NCBI RefSeq assembly: GCF_040782645.1
Contig: NZ_CP160403.1
Location: 3,286,001-3,350,000 of the forward strand
DNA length: 64,000 bases
Direction of reading: 5' to 3'
Source: Streptomyces sp. HUAS ZL42
GTDB taxonomy: Bacteria > Actinomycetota > Actinomycetes > Streptomycetales > Streptomycetaceae
Both the position numbers and the translations under genes were made by a program. The notes below the pieces were generated by a model. That model worked only from the letters and a program-made list of their open reading frames with translations. It did no database searches and was not told the origin of the DNA. Numbering within the stretch: the stretch's first letter is position 1; each line of letters begins with the position of its first letter. Below are positions 37,843 through 49,874 of the stretch, piece after piece.

Positions 37843-38799
37843 ATTCCACCTCGACGCGTTCGCTGGAGGACGCACGACGATGTGCGTGGTCGTCTCCTAC
37901 GACGGTACCGGTGTTCACGCGTCCACCGCGGGGGCTTCTCGCCCCCGGCCCCCCGCTTCGGCCTGAAGTCCGCTCGCGCACGCCGCTCACCCACCGCGTC
38001 GATCCGGGGGCGCGCGGCGCTCGGCCACGCCGTCCATCCCGCGGGCAGTCGTGCCGCCTGGGGCGATGAGGGTCCCCCGCTCGAGCGAAGCCGAGAACGA
38101 GGGAGAGCGGACGCGGACGGCACCCGTCAGCGCCGGGTTGCGCGCCTCGCCCCCGCGCCGACCGCAGCCGCGGGCACCCGACCATCGGCCTCCGCCTGTC
38201 GCAGGCACTCGCGGCGGACGGCACCCCGTCAGCGCCGGCCTGCACGACCCACCCCCACGCCGACCGCAGCCCCGGGCACCCGACGCTCAGCCACCGCGTC
38301 GATCCGGGGGCGCGCGGCGCTCGGCCACCCCGTCCATCCCGCGGGCAGTCGTGCCGCCTGGGGCGATGGAGGTCCCCCCGCTCGGGCGAAGCCGAGAACG
38401 GGGGGAGAGCGGACGCGGACGGCACCCGTCAGCGCCGGGTTGCGCGCCCCACCCCCGCGCCGACCGCAGCCGCGGGCACCCGACCATCGGCCTCCGCCTG
38501 TCGCGGGCACTCGCGGCGGACGGCACCCCGTCAGCGCCCGCCTGCACGACCCACCCCCACGCCGACCGCAGCCCCGGGCACCTGCGCGCCGCCCGCCGCA
38601 GGCACGCGCACACACTGTCCAGAATTCAACGCAACCTTCACGCATCCCCCATGGCCGACATGGCCGATTCCACCCCCGTAGGCCCCCTTGTGTGCCTTCA
38701 CACCGCACGAAATGCTGCCCGGGGGCGTACCGGCCCGCGCCGGTTCCACCGGGCGCGACACGGCTGCCGTACGCCGAGTTGAGGAGGGGAACTCACACC
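37843..38799. repeat. Repeat-rich intergenic gap between glgP and the protease
   Basis: A 957-base gap without a supported gene. Its middle is a tandem duplication of a unit of about 300 bases (37992-38291 and 38292-38592); the landmark CACCGCGTCGATCCGGGGGC recurs exactly 300 bases apart. Each unit contains a half-repeat of about 120 bases (GGCACCC.GTCAGCGCC) and the hairpin core CCCCGCTC(G)AGCGAAGCCGAGAA (38072-38095 and 38374-38397). Long open frames occur on both strands but lack ribosome sites and codon constraint. The remaining 200 bases before the protease should hold its promoter. Confidence 0.85.
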
Positions 38800-40002
38800 A
38801 TGGCACGGACGCGAACACGGCGTCTGCGCTGGGCGGGGGGCTTCACCGCGGCGACCTGTGCCGCCGCGCTTTCGGCCGTCACGCTGCCCGCGCACGCCGC
38901 ACCGGAGGGGCTCATACTCGGCGCCGGAGACCCCGGCTCCGTCAGCGGAAGTTACCTGGTGACACTCAAGGGGGGAACGAAGGCCCCGTCGGCGGCCGGA
39001 AAAGGCCTCGCCGAGAAGTACGGGGCGAAAATAAGCCACACCTACGGCACGGTCCTCAACGGCTACGCCGTGAAGGCGAACGAGAGACAGGCCCGTCTCC
39101 TCGCGGCCGACTCCCGCGTGGCCTCCGTCACCCAGGACACCCGCGTCACACTCGAGCACACGCAGAAGAACCCGCCGTCCTGGGGCCTCGACCGCGTCGA
39201 CCAGCCCGCTCTACCGCTCGACAAGAGCTATGCCTGGCCCGACTCCGCGGGCAGCGGAGTGACGGTGTACGTGATCGACACCGGCATCCGGATCACGCAC
39301 AAGGACTTCGGCGGCCGCGCCGCATACGGGTGGGACTTCGTCGGAAACGACAAGAGCGCCGGTGACGGCAACGGACACGGCACCCACGTCGCCGGCACCA
39401 TCGCCGGAGCAAGGTACGGCGTCGCCAAGAAAGCCAAGGTCGTCGCCGTACGGGTCCTGGACAACGACGGCGCCGGCACCACCGCACAGGTCATCGCCGG
39501 CATCGACTGGGTCACCAGGAACGCGAAGAAGCCCGCGATCGCCAACCTCAGCCTCGGCGGCTACTACAACGCGCAGCTCGACGCCGCCGTACGCAACTCG
39601 ATCAGGTCCGGCGTGACGTACACCGTCGCCGCGGGCAACGACGGGCTGCCGGCCGCCCTGTACTCCCCCGCGGACGTACGGGAGGCCATCACGGTCGGCG
39701 CGAGCGACAGGAAGGACGCGAAGGCTGCCTTCTCCAACTTCGGATCCGCCCTCGACCTGTTCGCCCCGGGCGTGTCGATCACCTCGGCGTCGTACGCGAG
39801 CGACACGGGCAGGGCGACCTTCTCCGGTACGTCGATGGCGTCGCCGCACGCGGCGGGCGCGGCCGCGCTCTATCTGGCCGACCGCCCGAAGGCCACACCC
39901 GCACAGGTCGCGGCGGGGCTGGTTGCACTCGCGGCGACCGGGAAGGTGTCCGGCAGGGGCCTCGGCTCACCGAACAGACTTCTGCAGGTACCGCCCTCGT
40001 AG
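38800..40002 (+). CDS. Secreted subtilisin-like serine protease (S8)
   Basis: A 400-residue extracellular protease. The signal peptide runs from RTRRLRWAGGF to LPAHA (about residue 33). An inhibitor I9 propeptide (SYLVTLKGGTKAPSAAG to VTQDTRV) is followed by the catalytic domain with Asp160 (VIDTG), His193 (GHGTHVAG), Asn280 (oxyanion, AAGN) and Ser345 (GTSMASPH). It resembles the SAM-P45/aqualysin-type S8A group but has no C-terminal accessory domain. ATG at 38800 follows GAGGAGGGG. It sits between glgP and glgE, two genes usually adjacent, so it may be an insertion into the cluster. Confidence 0.93.
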   Translation: MARTRTRRLRWAGGFTAATCAAALSAVTLPAHAAPEGLILGAGDPGSVSGSYLVTLKGGTKAPSAAGKGLAEKYGAKISHTYGTVLNGYAVKANERQARLLAADSRVASVTQDTRVTLEHTQKNPPSWGLDRVDQPALPLDKSYAWPDSAGSGVTVYVIDTGIRITHKDFGGRAAYGWDFVGNDKSAGDGNGHGTHVAGTIAGARYGVAKKAKVVAVRVLDNDGAGTTAQVIAGIDWVTRNAKKPAIANLSLGGYYNAQLDAAVRNSIRSGVTYTVAAGNDGLPAALYSPADVREAITVGASDRKDAKAAFSNFGSALDLFAPGVSITSASYASDTGRATFSGTSMASPHAAGAAALYLADRPKATPAQVAAGLVALAATGKVSGRGLGSPNRLLQVPPS

Positions 40003-40016
40003 GGGCGGATCCCGCC

Positions 40017-40047
40017 ACCGGCCCCGTTCGTCGCGGATGGGGCCGGT
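40017..40047 (+). terminator. Hairpin after the protease gene
   Basis: ACCGGCCCC at 40017-40025 pairs with GGGGCCGGT at 40039-40047 around a 13-base loop, followed by CTTGTGTG rather than a long T-run. It lies 15 bases after the protease stop and probably ends its transcript. Confidence 0.7.
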
Positions 40048-40254
40048 CTTGTGTGTAGACATACGCGTGAGTAGTTAACAAAGTGCCGGATTGCTCACCC
40101 GAATAGGGTGGGAAGGCTCCTCCGGTACACGACTCGAGTACGCCACCCGGCGCACCCCGAGGTACACCCCCCGTACCCAGCACGCACGACCCATGCAGGA
40201 CCCACCTCCCCACAGCCATCCGCCCACCCACGTTGACGCGGACAGGAGCCGGTC

Positions 40255-42347
40255 ATGCCCGCCACGCACCACTCGTCAGCACCCCCGACACACAGCACCC
40301 AAGCGCCCCCCGCGCGCCCGGTCGGCGCCGGTCCGCCGGCTCCGGAGCAACCCTCCGTGGGCGGCGCCACCGCCGTCGGGCGCATACCTGTCCTCGACGT
40401 CCGGCCGGTCGTCCAGCACGGGCGCCGTCCCGCCAAGGCGGTGACCGGCGAAACGTTCGAGATCTCGGCGACCGTGTTCCGCGAGGGTCATGACGCCGTC
40501 GCCGCCAACGTCGTACTGACGGATCCGGACGGCCGTCCCGGTCCGTGGACGCCCATGCGGGAACTCGCCCCCGGCACGGACCGGTGGGGCGCCACCGTCA
40601 CCGCCGGAGCGCCGGGCCACTGGACCTACACCGTCGAGGCCTGGGCGGATCCGGTCACCACCTGGCGCCATCACGCGGAGATCAAGATCCCGGCGGGGAT
40701 GGACACGGACCTGGTCCTGGAGGAGGGTGCGCGGCTGTACGAGCGGGCGGCCGCCGGAGTACCCAAGGGCGGCCGGAAACGGGACGTCGTCCTCGCCGCC
40801 GTCGACGCACTCCGCGACGAGAGCCGCCCGGCCGCCTCCCGGCTGGCGGGGGCGTTGACGCCGGAGGTGGGTGCGGTGCTGGCCCGGTATCCGCTGCGGG
40901 AGCTGGTCACGGCGTCCGGGACGCTGCCGCTGCTGGTGGAGCGCGAGCGGGCCCTGTACGGCGCCTGGTACGAGTTCTTCCCCCGCTCCGAGGGCGCCCC
41001 CGAGCGGCCGCACGGCACCTTCCGCACCGCCGCCCGCCGTCTTGCGGCCATCGCCGCGATGGGCTTCGACGTGGTCTACCTGCCGCCCATCCACCCCATC
41101 GGCACCACCTTCCGCAAGGGCCGCAACAACACGCTCAACCCCACCCCCGACGACGTGGGCGTGCCCTGGGCGATCGGCTCCCCGGAGGGCGGCCACGACG
41201 CCGTCCACCCCGACCTGGGCACCCTCGAGGACTTCGCCTGGTTCGTGGACCGGGCGGCGGAGGCCGGCCTGGAGATCGCCCTGGACTTCGCCCTGCAGTG
41301 CTCCCCGGACCACCCCTGGGTGCACAAGCACCCCGAGTGGTTCCACCACCGCCCCGACGGCAGCATCGCCTACGCCGAGAACCCGCCGAAGAAGTACCAG
41401 GACATCTACCCCATCGCCTTCGACGCCGACATGGACGGCCTGATCGCGGAGACGCTGCGGGTGCTGCGGCACTGGATGTCCCACGGGGTGCGGATCTTCC
41501 GCGTGGACAACCCGCACACCAAACCGGTCGTGTTCTGGGAACGCGTGATCGCGGACATCAACCGCACCGACCCCGACGTGATCTTCCTGGCGGAGGCGTT
41601 CACCCGGCCGGCGATGATGCACACCCTGGCCCAGATCGGCTTCCAGCAGTCCTACACCTACTTCACCTGGCGCACCGGCAAACAGGAACTCACCGAGTAC
41701 CTGACCGAGCTGTCGGGCGAGGCGGCCGCCTACATGCGGCCGAACTTCTTCGCCAACACCCCCGACATCCTGCACGCCTACCTCCAGCACGGCCACCGGC
41801 CCGCCTTCGAGGTCCGCGCGGTGCTCGCCGCCACGCTCTCACCGACCTGGGGCATCTACTCCGGCTACGAACTGTGCGAGAACACCCCGCTCAAGGACGG
41901 CAGCGAGGAGTACCTCGACTCGGAGAAGTACCAGCTCAAACCACGCGACTGGGAGGCCGCCGAACGCGCGGGAGCCACCATCGCCCCCCTGATCACCCGC
42001 CTCAACGAGATCAGGCGCCGCAGCCCGGCCCTCCGTCAGCTGCGCGATCTCCACTTCCACCAGGCGGACAAGGACGCGGTGATCGCGTATTCGAAGAGAA
42101 GCGGTTCGAACACGGTTCTGGTGGTCGCCAACCTCGACCCTCACCACACCCAGGAGGCCACCGTCTCGTTGGACATGCCACAACTCGGCCTGGACTGGCA
42201 CGAGTCGGTGCCGGTGCGCGACGAGCTCACCGGCGAGACCTATCACTGGGGCAGGACCAACTATGTGCGCCTCGAACCGGGCATCCGGCCCGCGCATGTC
42301 TTCACCGTCCTGCGACCGTCCCCGCAGATCGGAGGGTCACCCACAAA

Positions 42348-42351
<4 letters not shown>
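40255..42351 (+). CDS. glgE: GlgE: alpha-1,4-glucan:maltose-1-phosphate maltosyltransferase
   Basis: A 698-residue GH13_3 enzyme that extends alpha-1,4-glucan by adding maltose from maltose-1-phosphate. An N-terminal beta domain (about residues 45-140) and a helical insert precede the barrel. Family motifs are [43 protein letters not shown] (nucleophile Asp), FLAEAFTRP (Glu) and the maltose-1-phosphate-site region ending [14 protein letters not shown] at 40255 has AGGAG upstream. It overlaps treS by four bases (ATGA). It is the product-forming step of the GlgE pathway fed by TreS and maltokinase next door. Confidence 0.96.
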
Positions 42352-44048
<1,697 letters not shown>

Positions 44049-44131
44049 AACCCGGGGCGGGGCGTTTCTCCCGTCCCGCCCGGGGCACGCATCAGTAACA
44101 CCCCGACCACGCGCGCGAGCCGAAGGGGCGC

Positions 44132-44199
44132 GCGGGTGTCGAGAGGTCGAGCGCGCGGAGGCCCGAAGGGCTGAGCACGGTCGAGCTCTCGACACCCGC
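44132..44199 (+). repeat. Long-spaced inverted repeat between treS and the maltokinase gene
   Basis: GCGGGTGTCGAGAG at 44132-44145 is the perfect complement of CTCTCGACACCCGC at 44186-44199, enclosing 40 bases that contain GGTCGAG and GGTCGAGC copies near each arm. It lies inside the 200-base gap between two otherwise tightly linked genes, so it may be a partial terminator, a processing site or a copy of a dispersed repeat. No T-run follows. Confidence 0.75.
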
Positions 44200-44249
44200 T
44201 GGAGCGCCCCGGAGGAACGAGCCAAAATAAGGGGAAAGGACGTGACGCC

Positions 44250-45647
44250 ATGGCGGAAACTGTCACACGTTCCAGCACGACAAGTCCTGGCCTGCTCGCG
44301 TCACTGGACCCGCTGCTGCGGGAGTGGCTGCCGCGGCAGCGCTGGTTCGCGGGCAAGGGGCGGCCGGTCACCGGTTTCTCCCTGGTGGCGGCCACGGAGC
44401 TGCTGCCCGCCGATGCCCGGCTCGGTCTGTACCACCTGCTGGTCCGCGTCCATCAGCCAAGCGCCCCGGGGGGCTCCTCCCACCCCGGGGACTGCTATCA
44501 GCTCCTGATAGGCGCGCGCGAGGCGCTGCCGCCCCGGCTGGCGCCCGCGCTGATCGGACACGTGGAGGACGGGCCGCTCGCCGGGAGGACGGTGTACGAG
44601 GCCCTGTACGACACCCGGCCCGCCGAACTGCTCCTGGAGGCCCTGCGCAGCCAGACCCGGATCGGCGGGCTGTACTTCGAGCGGGACCGCAACCAGGAGA
44701 TCCGGGCCGGGCTGGTCCCGCGCATGATGTCCGCCGAGCAGTCGAATTCGTCGGTCGTCTACGGAGATACGTTCATTCTGAAGCTGTTGCGCCGGATCGT
44801 GCCCGGGATCAATCCCGACCTGGAACTGCCGCTGGCCCTGGCGCACGAGGGCTGTGCGCGGGTGCCCGCGCCTGCGGCATGGATACGGGCGGACTTCGAC
44901 GGGGCCACGGAGGCGTCGTACGTCCTGGGTGTGCTCCAGCCCTTCGTGCAGGGCGCGGCGGACGGCTGGGAGCTGGCGCTGCGCGAGCTGGCCAAGGGCG
45001 AGGACTTCGCCGCCGAGGCGCGGGCGCTGGGGCGCGCCACCGCCGAGGTGCACACGGCCCTCGCCCGTGCGCTGCCCACGGTCACCCTGGGGCACGCCCA
45101 GTTGCAGCCGCTGGTCGACGGCATGATCGAGCGGCTCGACGCGGCCGCACAGGCCGTGCCGACGCTGCGCCCCCACGTGCCGGGGCTGCACTCCGCCTTC
45201 GCGGCGCTGGCCGACCTGGCCGCCGAGGGGCACACCTGGACCGCCCAGCGCATCCACGGCGACCTGCACCTCGGGCAGTGCCTGCGGGCTCCCGACGGGG
45301 AGTGGTCCCTGATCGACTTCGAGGGCGAGCCCGCCAAGCCGCTGGCCGAGCGGCGGATGCCGCAGCCGACGGTGCGGGACGTCGCGGGGATGCTGCGCTC
45401 CTTCGACTACGCGGCCCACTCCGCGGACCCGCCGGCGCCGGACTGGGCACAGGCGTGCCGGGCGGCGTACTGCTCCGGGTACGCCGAGGTCAGCGGCGTC
45501 GATCCGCGGACCGACCCCGTGCTGCTGCGGGCGTACGAGACGGACAAAGCGATCTACGAGGTCGTCTACGAGGCCCGCCACCGTCCCGACTGGCTGCCGG
45601 TGCCCATGGCCGCGATCGAGCGGTACGCCACACCCGACCTGACCTGA
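44250..45647 (+). CDS. Maltokinase (Pep2-type)
   Basis: A 465-residue kinase that phosphorylates maltose to maltose-1-phosphate for GlgE. The fold is aminoglycoside-phosphotransferase-like: the family N-terminal cap ([16 protein letters not shown]), the [13 protein letters not shown] catalytic loop at about residues 335-347, and [16 protein letters not shown] as the metal-binding segment. The length is normal for the stand-alone enzyme. ATG at 44250 follows GGGGAAAGGA. It is next to treS and 36 bases ahead of glgB. The symbol varies (mak, pep2, treY-unrelated), so none is given. Confidence 0.93.
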   Translation: MAETVTRSSTTSPGLLASLDPLLREWLPRQRWFAGKGRPVTGFSLVAATELLPADARLGLYHLLVRVHQPSAPGGSSHPGDCYQLLIGAREALPPRLAPALIGHVEDGPLAGRTVYEALYDTRPAELLLEALRSQTRIGGLYFERDRNQEIRAGLVPRMMSAEQSNSSVVYGDTFILKLLRRIVPGINPDLELPLALAHEGCARVPAPAAWIRADFDGATEASYVLGVLQPFVQGAADGWELALRELAKGEDFAAEARALGRATAEVHTALARALPTVTLGHAQLQPLVDGMIERLDAAAQAVPTLRPHVPGLHSAFAALADLAAEGHTWTAQRIHGDLHLGQCLRAPDGEWSLIDFEGEPAKPLAERRMPQPTVRDVAGMLRSFDYAAHSADPPAPDWAQACRAAYCSGYAEVSGVDPRTDPVLLRAYETDKAIYEVVYEARHRPDWLPVPMAAIERYATPDLT

Positions 45648-45683
45648 CCGACCTTCTGACCCTCGCCGAGGAGGCTCCCGCCC

Positions 45684-48239
45684 GTGACCCCCCGCCCACC
45701 GTCCAGCGGCCCGGATCCGAAGAAGACGGCCGAGGAGAACAGCGCCGAGCGGCCGACGGCCGCGAAGAAGAAGAGCGCCGCGAAGAAGTCGGCGGCCAGG
45801 AAGACGCCGGCCGAAAAGGCAGCGGTGAAGAAGACCCCTGCCAAGAAGGCGGCACCGCCCGAGAAGACCGAGTCGGCCAAGAAGACCGCATCGGCCAAGA
45901 AAACGGCGTCGGCGAAGAAGGCGGTTGCCAAGAAGGCGACGGCACAGAAAGCGGCCACCGCTGCGAAGAAAGCCACGCCGAAGAAGGACTCCCCCAAGAA
46001 GGCCGCCGCGAAGAAGACCGCTCCCGAGAAGGCGGCGCCACTGGTCGTAGCCGTCTCCCCCGCGCTCGACGCCGGTGACCGCGAGCGGCTGCTCGACGGC
46101 ACTCATCACGACCCGCACTCGGTGCTCGGCGCCCGTCCCGCACCGGGCGGGGTCGTCTTCCGGGCCTTCCGCCCGTACGCGCTGTCCGTCACGGTCGTGG
46201 CCGGGAATCTGCGGGCCGATCTGCACGACGACGGGGACGGGTTCTTCTCCGGGCTCCTCCCGCTGAACGACGTCCCGGAGTACCGGCTCCTCGTGACCTA
46301 CGAGGGGACGGTGCAGGACACCGAGGACGCGTACCGTTTCCTGCCCGCGCTGGGCGATCTGGACCTGCATCTGATCGGCGAGGGCCGGCACGAGCAGCTG
46401 TGGCGGGCGCTGGGCGCGGAGCCCATGACGCACCAGGGTGTGACGGGCACCCGCTTCACCGTGTGGGCGCCCAACGCTCGGGGCGTGCGCCTGGCCGGCA
46501 CGTTCAATTTCTGGGACGGCACCGGGTACCCGATGCGTTCGCTCGGCGGCTCGGGTGTCTGGGAGCTGTTCGTGCCGGGCATCGGCGAGGGCGAGCTGTA
46601 CAAGTTCGAGATCACCCGCCCCGACGGCTCGAAGACCCTGCGCGCCGACCCGCTGGCCCGCCGCACCCAGGCCCCGCCCGACACGGCCTCGATCGTGCAC
46701 GCCTCGCACCACGAGTGGAGCGACGGGGCGTGGCTGGCGCGGCGGGCCGACACGCCCGTGCACGAGTCGCCGTTCTCCGTCTACGAGGTCCATCTCGCGT
46801 CCTGGCGACCTGGACTGACGTACCGTCAACTCGCCGAACAGCTGCCGGCCTATGTCAAGGACCTGGGCTTCACGCACGTGGAGCTGATGCCGGTCGCCGA
46901 GCATCCCTTCGGCGGCTCCTGGGGCTACCAGGTCACCGGTTTCTACGCGCCGACGGCCCGCCTCGGCACCCCCGACGACTTCAAGTACCTGGTCGACGCC
47001 CTGCACCGGGCCGGCATCGGCGTCCTCATGGACTGGGTCCCGGCGCACTTCCCGCGCGACGACTGGGCACTGGCCGAGTTCGACGGCCGCCCCCTGTACG
47101 AGCACGAGGACCCGCTGCGCTCCGCCCACCCCGACTGGGGCACCCTCGAGTTCGACTTCGGGCGGCGCGAGGTGCGCAACTTCCTGGTCGCCAACGCGGT
47201 GTACTGGTGCGAAGAGTTCCACATCGACGGCCTGCGCGTGGACGCCGTCGCCTCCATGCTCTACCTCGACTACTCCCGTGAGCCGGGGCAGTGGATCCCG
47301 AACGTGCACGGCGGCCGGGAGAACCTGGACGCGGTGGCGTTCCTGCAGGAGATGAACGCGACCGTGTACCGGCGGGTGCCGGGTGTGATCACCGTCGCCG
47401 AGGAGTCCACGGCGTGGGACGGCGTCACGCGGGCCACGCACCACCAGGGACCGAGCGGCTTCGGCGGCCTCGGGTTCGGGCTGAAGTGGAACATGGGCTG
47501 GATGCACGACTCGCTCGAGTACGTGAGCCACGAGCCGGTCCACCGCAAGTACCACCACCACGAGATGACCTTCTCGATGGTCTACGCCTACAGCGAGAAC
47601 TACGTCCTGCCCATCTCCCACGACGAGGTCGTCCACGGCAAGCGCTCGCTGGTGTCGAAGATGCCGGGCGACTGGTGGCAGCAGCGCGCCAACCACCGCG
47701 CCTACCTCGGATTCATGTGGGCCCACCCCGGCAAACAGCTGCTGTTCATGGGCCAGGAGTTCGCCCAGGGCGCCGAATGGTCCGAGGCGCACGGCCCCGA
47801 CTGGTGGCTCCTCGACCCCGCCTACGGCGCCGAGGCCGACCACCGGGGGGTCAGAGACCTCGTCCGCGACCTCAACACCGTCTACCGCGCGACTCCGGCC
47901 CTGTGGCAGTGCGACGCCACGCCCGACGGCTTCCAGTGGGTGGTCGGGGACGCGGCCGACGACAACGTCTTCGCGTTCCTGCGCTTCGACGCGGAAGGCA
48001 CGCCCCTGCTGGCCGTGTCCAACTTCTCCCCCGTCGTCCGGCAGGACTACCGCCTGGGTGTCCCCGACGACATCCCGGCCTGGCACGAAGTCCTCAACAC
48101 CGACACGGCACGCTACGGCGGCGGCGACGTCACGAACCCCGACCCGGTCAAACCGGAGCCCCAGCCCTGGCACGGCCGCCCGGCAAGCATCCGCCTGACG
48201 CTGCCGCCGTTGTCAACGGTGTGGCTGCGGCCGGCGTAG
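45684..48239 (+). CDS. glgB: 1,4-alpha-glucan branching enzyme with Lys/Ala-rich N-terminal tail
   Basis: An 851-residue GH13 branching enzyme. Residues 12-118 are an unusual low-complexity tail of KK, AKK and KKTA/KKAA units resembling histone H1 or mycobacterial HupB tails. Then come the CBM48 domains ([16 protein letters not shown] and [18 protein letters not shown]) and the barrel: [28 protein letters not shown] (nucleophile Asp), [12 protein letters not shown] (Glu), and [15 protein letters not shown]. The catalytic part is of normal size, so the tail is an addition. GTG at 45684 follows GAGGAGG. It ends the glgE-treS-maltokinase-glgB run. The tail could bind polymer, nucleic acid or membranes; only its composition is evident. 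Confidence 0.95.
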   Translation: MTPRPPSSGPDPKKTAEENSAERPTAAKKKSAAKKSAARKTPAEKAAVKKTPAKKAAPPEKTESAKKTASAKKTASAKKAVAKKATAQKAATAAKKATPKKDSPKKAAAKKTAPEKAAPLVVAVSPALDAGDRERLLDGTHHDPHSVLGARPAPGGVVFRAFRPYALSVTVVAGNLRADLHDDGDGFFSGLLPLNDVPEYRLLVTYEGTVQDTEDAYRFLPALGDLDLHLIGEGRHEQLWRALGAEPMTHQGVTGTRFTVWAPNARGVRLAGTFNFWDGTGYPMRSLGGSGVWELFVPGIGEGELYKFEITRPDGSKTLRADPLARRTQAPPDTASIVHASHHEWSDGAWLARRADTPVHESPFSVYEVHLASWRPGLTYRQLAEQLPAYVKDLGFTHVELMPVAEHPFGGSWGYQVTGFYAPTARLGTPDDFKYLVDALHRAGIGVLMDWVPAHFPRDDWALAEFDGRPLYEHEDPLRSAHPDWGTLEFDFGRREVRNFLVANAVYWCEEFHIDGLRVDAVASMLYLDYSREPGQWIPNVHGGRENLDAVAFLQEMNATVYRRVPGVITVAEESTAWDGVTRATHHQGPSGFGGLGFGLKWNMGWMHDSLEYVSHEPVHRKYHHHEMTFSMVYAYSENYVLPISHDEVVHGKRSLVSKMPGDWWQQRANHRAYLGFMWAHPGKQLLFMGQEFAQGAEWSEAHGPDWWLLDPAYGAEADHRGVRDLVRDLNTVYRATPALWQCDATPDGFQWVVGDAADDNVFAFLRFDAEGTPLLAVSNFSPVVRQDYRLGVPDDIPAWHEVLNTDTARYGGGDVTNPDPVKPEPQPWHGRPASIRLTLPPLSTVWLRPA

Positions 48240-48273
48240 CGTTTCCCGCCCCCGCCCAGCCCCCGGCCTATGC

Positions 48274-48303
48274 CCCACCCACCACCCGTTCATGGTGGGT
48301 GGG
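48274..48303. terminator. Hairpin between convergent glgB and P450 genes
   Basis: CCCACCCACCA at 48274-48284 pairs with TGGTGGGTGGG at 48293-48303 around an 8-base loop, about 35 bases after the glgB stop. Convergent genes on both sides make a bidirectional terminator likely. GC-rich palindromic runs with GGCGGAGCCCC continue to 48370. Confidence 0.7.
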
Positions 48304-48401
48304 CGCAGGCCCGGGGGTCCGGGGGGCGGAGCCCCCTGGCGGGGTCGAAGGGGCGGAGCCCCTGGGATGGGACGGGTAGGGGCGGCGGGGGCGAGGAAAC
48401 C

Positions 48402-49799
48402 TCAGCGACCCCCGAACATCAGCCTCCGCAGCGCCGCCAGCAGCCCCCTCGCCTGCCCGTCGGTGCCCTGCGCCTCCAAAGCCGACCGCGTCGGATGCGA
48501 CCGGCCGAGCGACGGTGCACCCGCCGCCAGTTCGTACCGCACCGGCAGCACCCGCAGTCCCCGCACAACCGGCCCCGACCGCCACGGCAACTGATCGGCA
48601 GGAAGGGTCAGTTCGGCCTTGGTGAAGTGGTCGAAGACACGCCCCACCGCCGTGCTCACGATCAGTCCCCCCAGTTCGCGCGCCGCGCTGGGGCACTGGT
48701 GCGGACCCGCACCCCACCCCAGATGGGCCCGGGTGCTGACCGCCGCACCGATCATGTGGGAGGAGCCGACGGCCTGCAGTTCCCGGTGCGCTGCCGCCGC
48801 GGACGGCGAGACGAGGTCGCCTGCCCGGACCCAGAAGTCGCCCAGCCGGACGTCCCGCGCGGCGAAGCGGAAGCACATGTTGGCGACCGGCGGGTTGGCG
48901 AGCGCCGCCCGGTTGACGGTTTCGCCGAGCTGCCCGGCGGACAGGCTGCGGCGGACGGTGACGTTGCCGCGCAGCACCTCGAGCAGGGTGTTGAGGACCA
49001 TGTTCCCGGTGATGTCGTTGAGGTAGACGGCGTTCATGAACAGCTCCCGGCCGAGCTGTTCGTCCGTGTAGTCCGGGTCGGCGAGCAGCATGTAGGACGT
49101 GAAGTCGTCTCCGGGGCGGGCCCTGCGGTGCGCGGCCAGCCGGGTGAACGCGGCCAGGGCCCGGGCGGTGGCGGGGCCCGAGTCGGGTCCGCCGTCCAGC
49201 ATCCGCCACAGGTCCATGACCAGTTCGTCGCCGAGCTCCACAGGGCAGCCGAACAGCTTGGCGGTGACCATCAGCAGCAGCGGCCGCGTGTACTGCGCGC
49301 CCAGGTCGGCGTAGCCGGCCGAGCCCGACTCCGAGGCGAGCAGGGCGACCAGTTCGTCCGCGTACCGCTCCACGGCGGCCCGCAGCTCCCACCCCTCCTG
49401 GCTGCGGGCGGCCTGGAAGGGGCCGAGCGCCGAGCGGTGCGTGCGGCGTGCCGCCCCGTGTTCCTCCTCGTCCATGAACATCATCTGCCGCACCTCGTAG
49501 CCGGCGAGCAGCGGCCAGTCGGGCGGCAGTTGCCCCTGCGCGCGGGCCCGCCAGTAACGGATGTCCCGCCGCCACTGACTCTCGTTCCTGAGGACCTCCA
49601 GGACCTCGCGGTAACCGAGAACCAGCCACACCGGCACGCCCATCAGACCGACGGGCGCCACCGGACCGTAGGTCCGCCGCAGCCGCTCGTACACGGCGCC
49701 CGGGTCGGCATCGAACTCCGCGGTGAGCAGCGGTTCCACGGGCAGCGACTCGAGCGTGGGGCTGTCGGCCGGTGCGGTGGCGTAGGGGTGGGCTTCCAT
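48402..49799 (-). CDS. Cytochrome P450-like protein lacking EXXR
   Basis: A 465-residue soluble P450. The haem-ligand loop is recognisable as HLGWGAGPHQCPSA with Cys369. The C-terminal ADQLPWRSGPVVRGLRVLPVRYEL resembles the CYP157 type found in streptomycetes. The K-helix EXXR is not preserved: the aligned segment is NRAALANPPV, where Glu and Arg are replaced by Arg and Leu. The I-helix also departs from AGxxT (NDITGN). CYP157 proteins are the known actinomycete exception to EXXR. ATG at 49799 opens the family-like start. It follows the helicase gene by 75 bases in the same direction; no ferredoxin gene is adjacent. Confidence 0.85.
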   Translation of the reverse strand: MEAHPYATAPADSPTLESLPVEPLLTAEFDADPGAVYERLRRTYGPVAPVGLMGVPVWLVLGYREVLEVLRNESQWRRDIRYWRARAQGQLPPDWPLLAGYEVRQMMFMDEEEHGAARRTHRSALGPFQAARSQEGWELRAAVERYADELVALLASESGSAGYADLGAQYTRPLLLMVTAKLFGCPVELGDELVMDLWRMLDGGPDSGPATARALAAFTRLAAHRRARPGDDFTSYMLLADPDYTDEQLGRELFMNAVYLNDITGNMVLNTLLEVLRGNVTVRRSLSAGQLGETVNRAALANPPVANMCFRFAARDVRLGDFWVRAGDLVSPSAAAAHRELQAVGSSHMIGAAVSTRAHLGWGAGPHQCPSAARELGGLIVSTAVGRVFDHFTKAELTLPADQLPWRSGPVVRGLRVLPVRYELAAGAPSLGRSHPTRSALEAQGTDGQARGLLAALRRLMFGGR

Positions 49800-49874
49800 G
49801 TGCACACGCTTACCGCACCGGCCGTGCACACGCAGTGATCGTGGCGTGAACTGTTACGGCTTGGTGATCCCCGG

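Noticed and set aside
38045..38425. Overlapping open frames in the repeat array
   Set aside because: Frames recur because of the duplication; no ribosome sites and no conserved protein.
38651..38782. Small open frame starting MADMADSTP before the subtilisin
   Set aside because: No ribosome site, no recognisable protein, and it occupies the likely promoter region of the protease.
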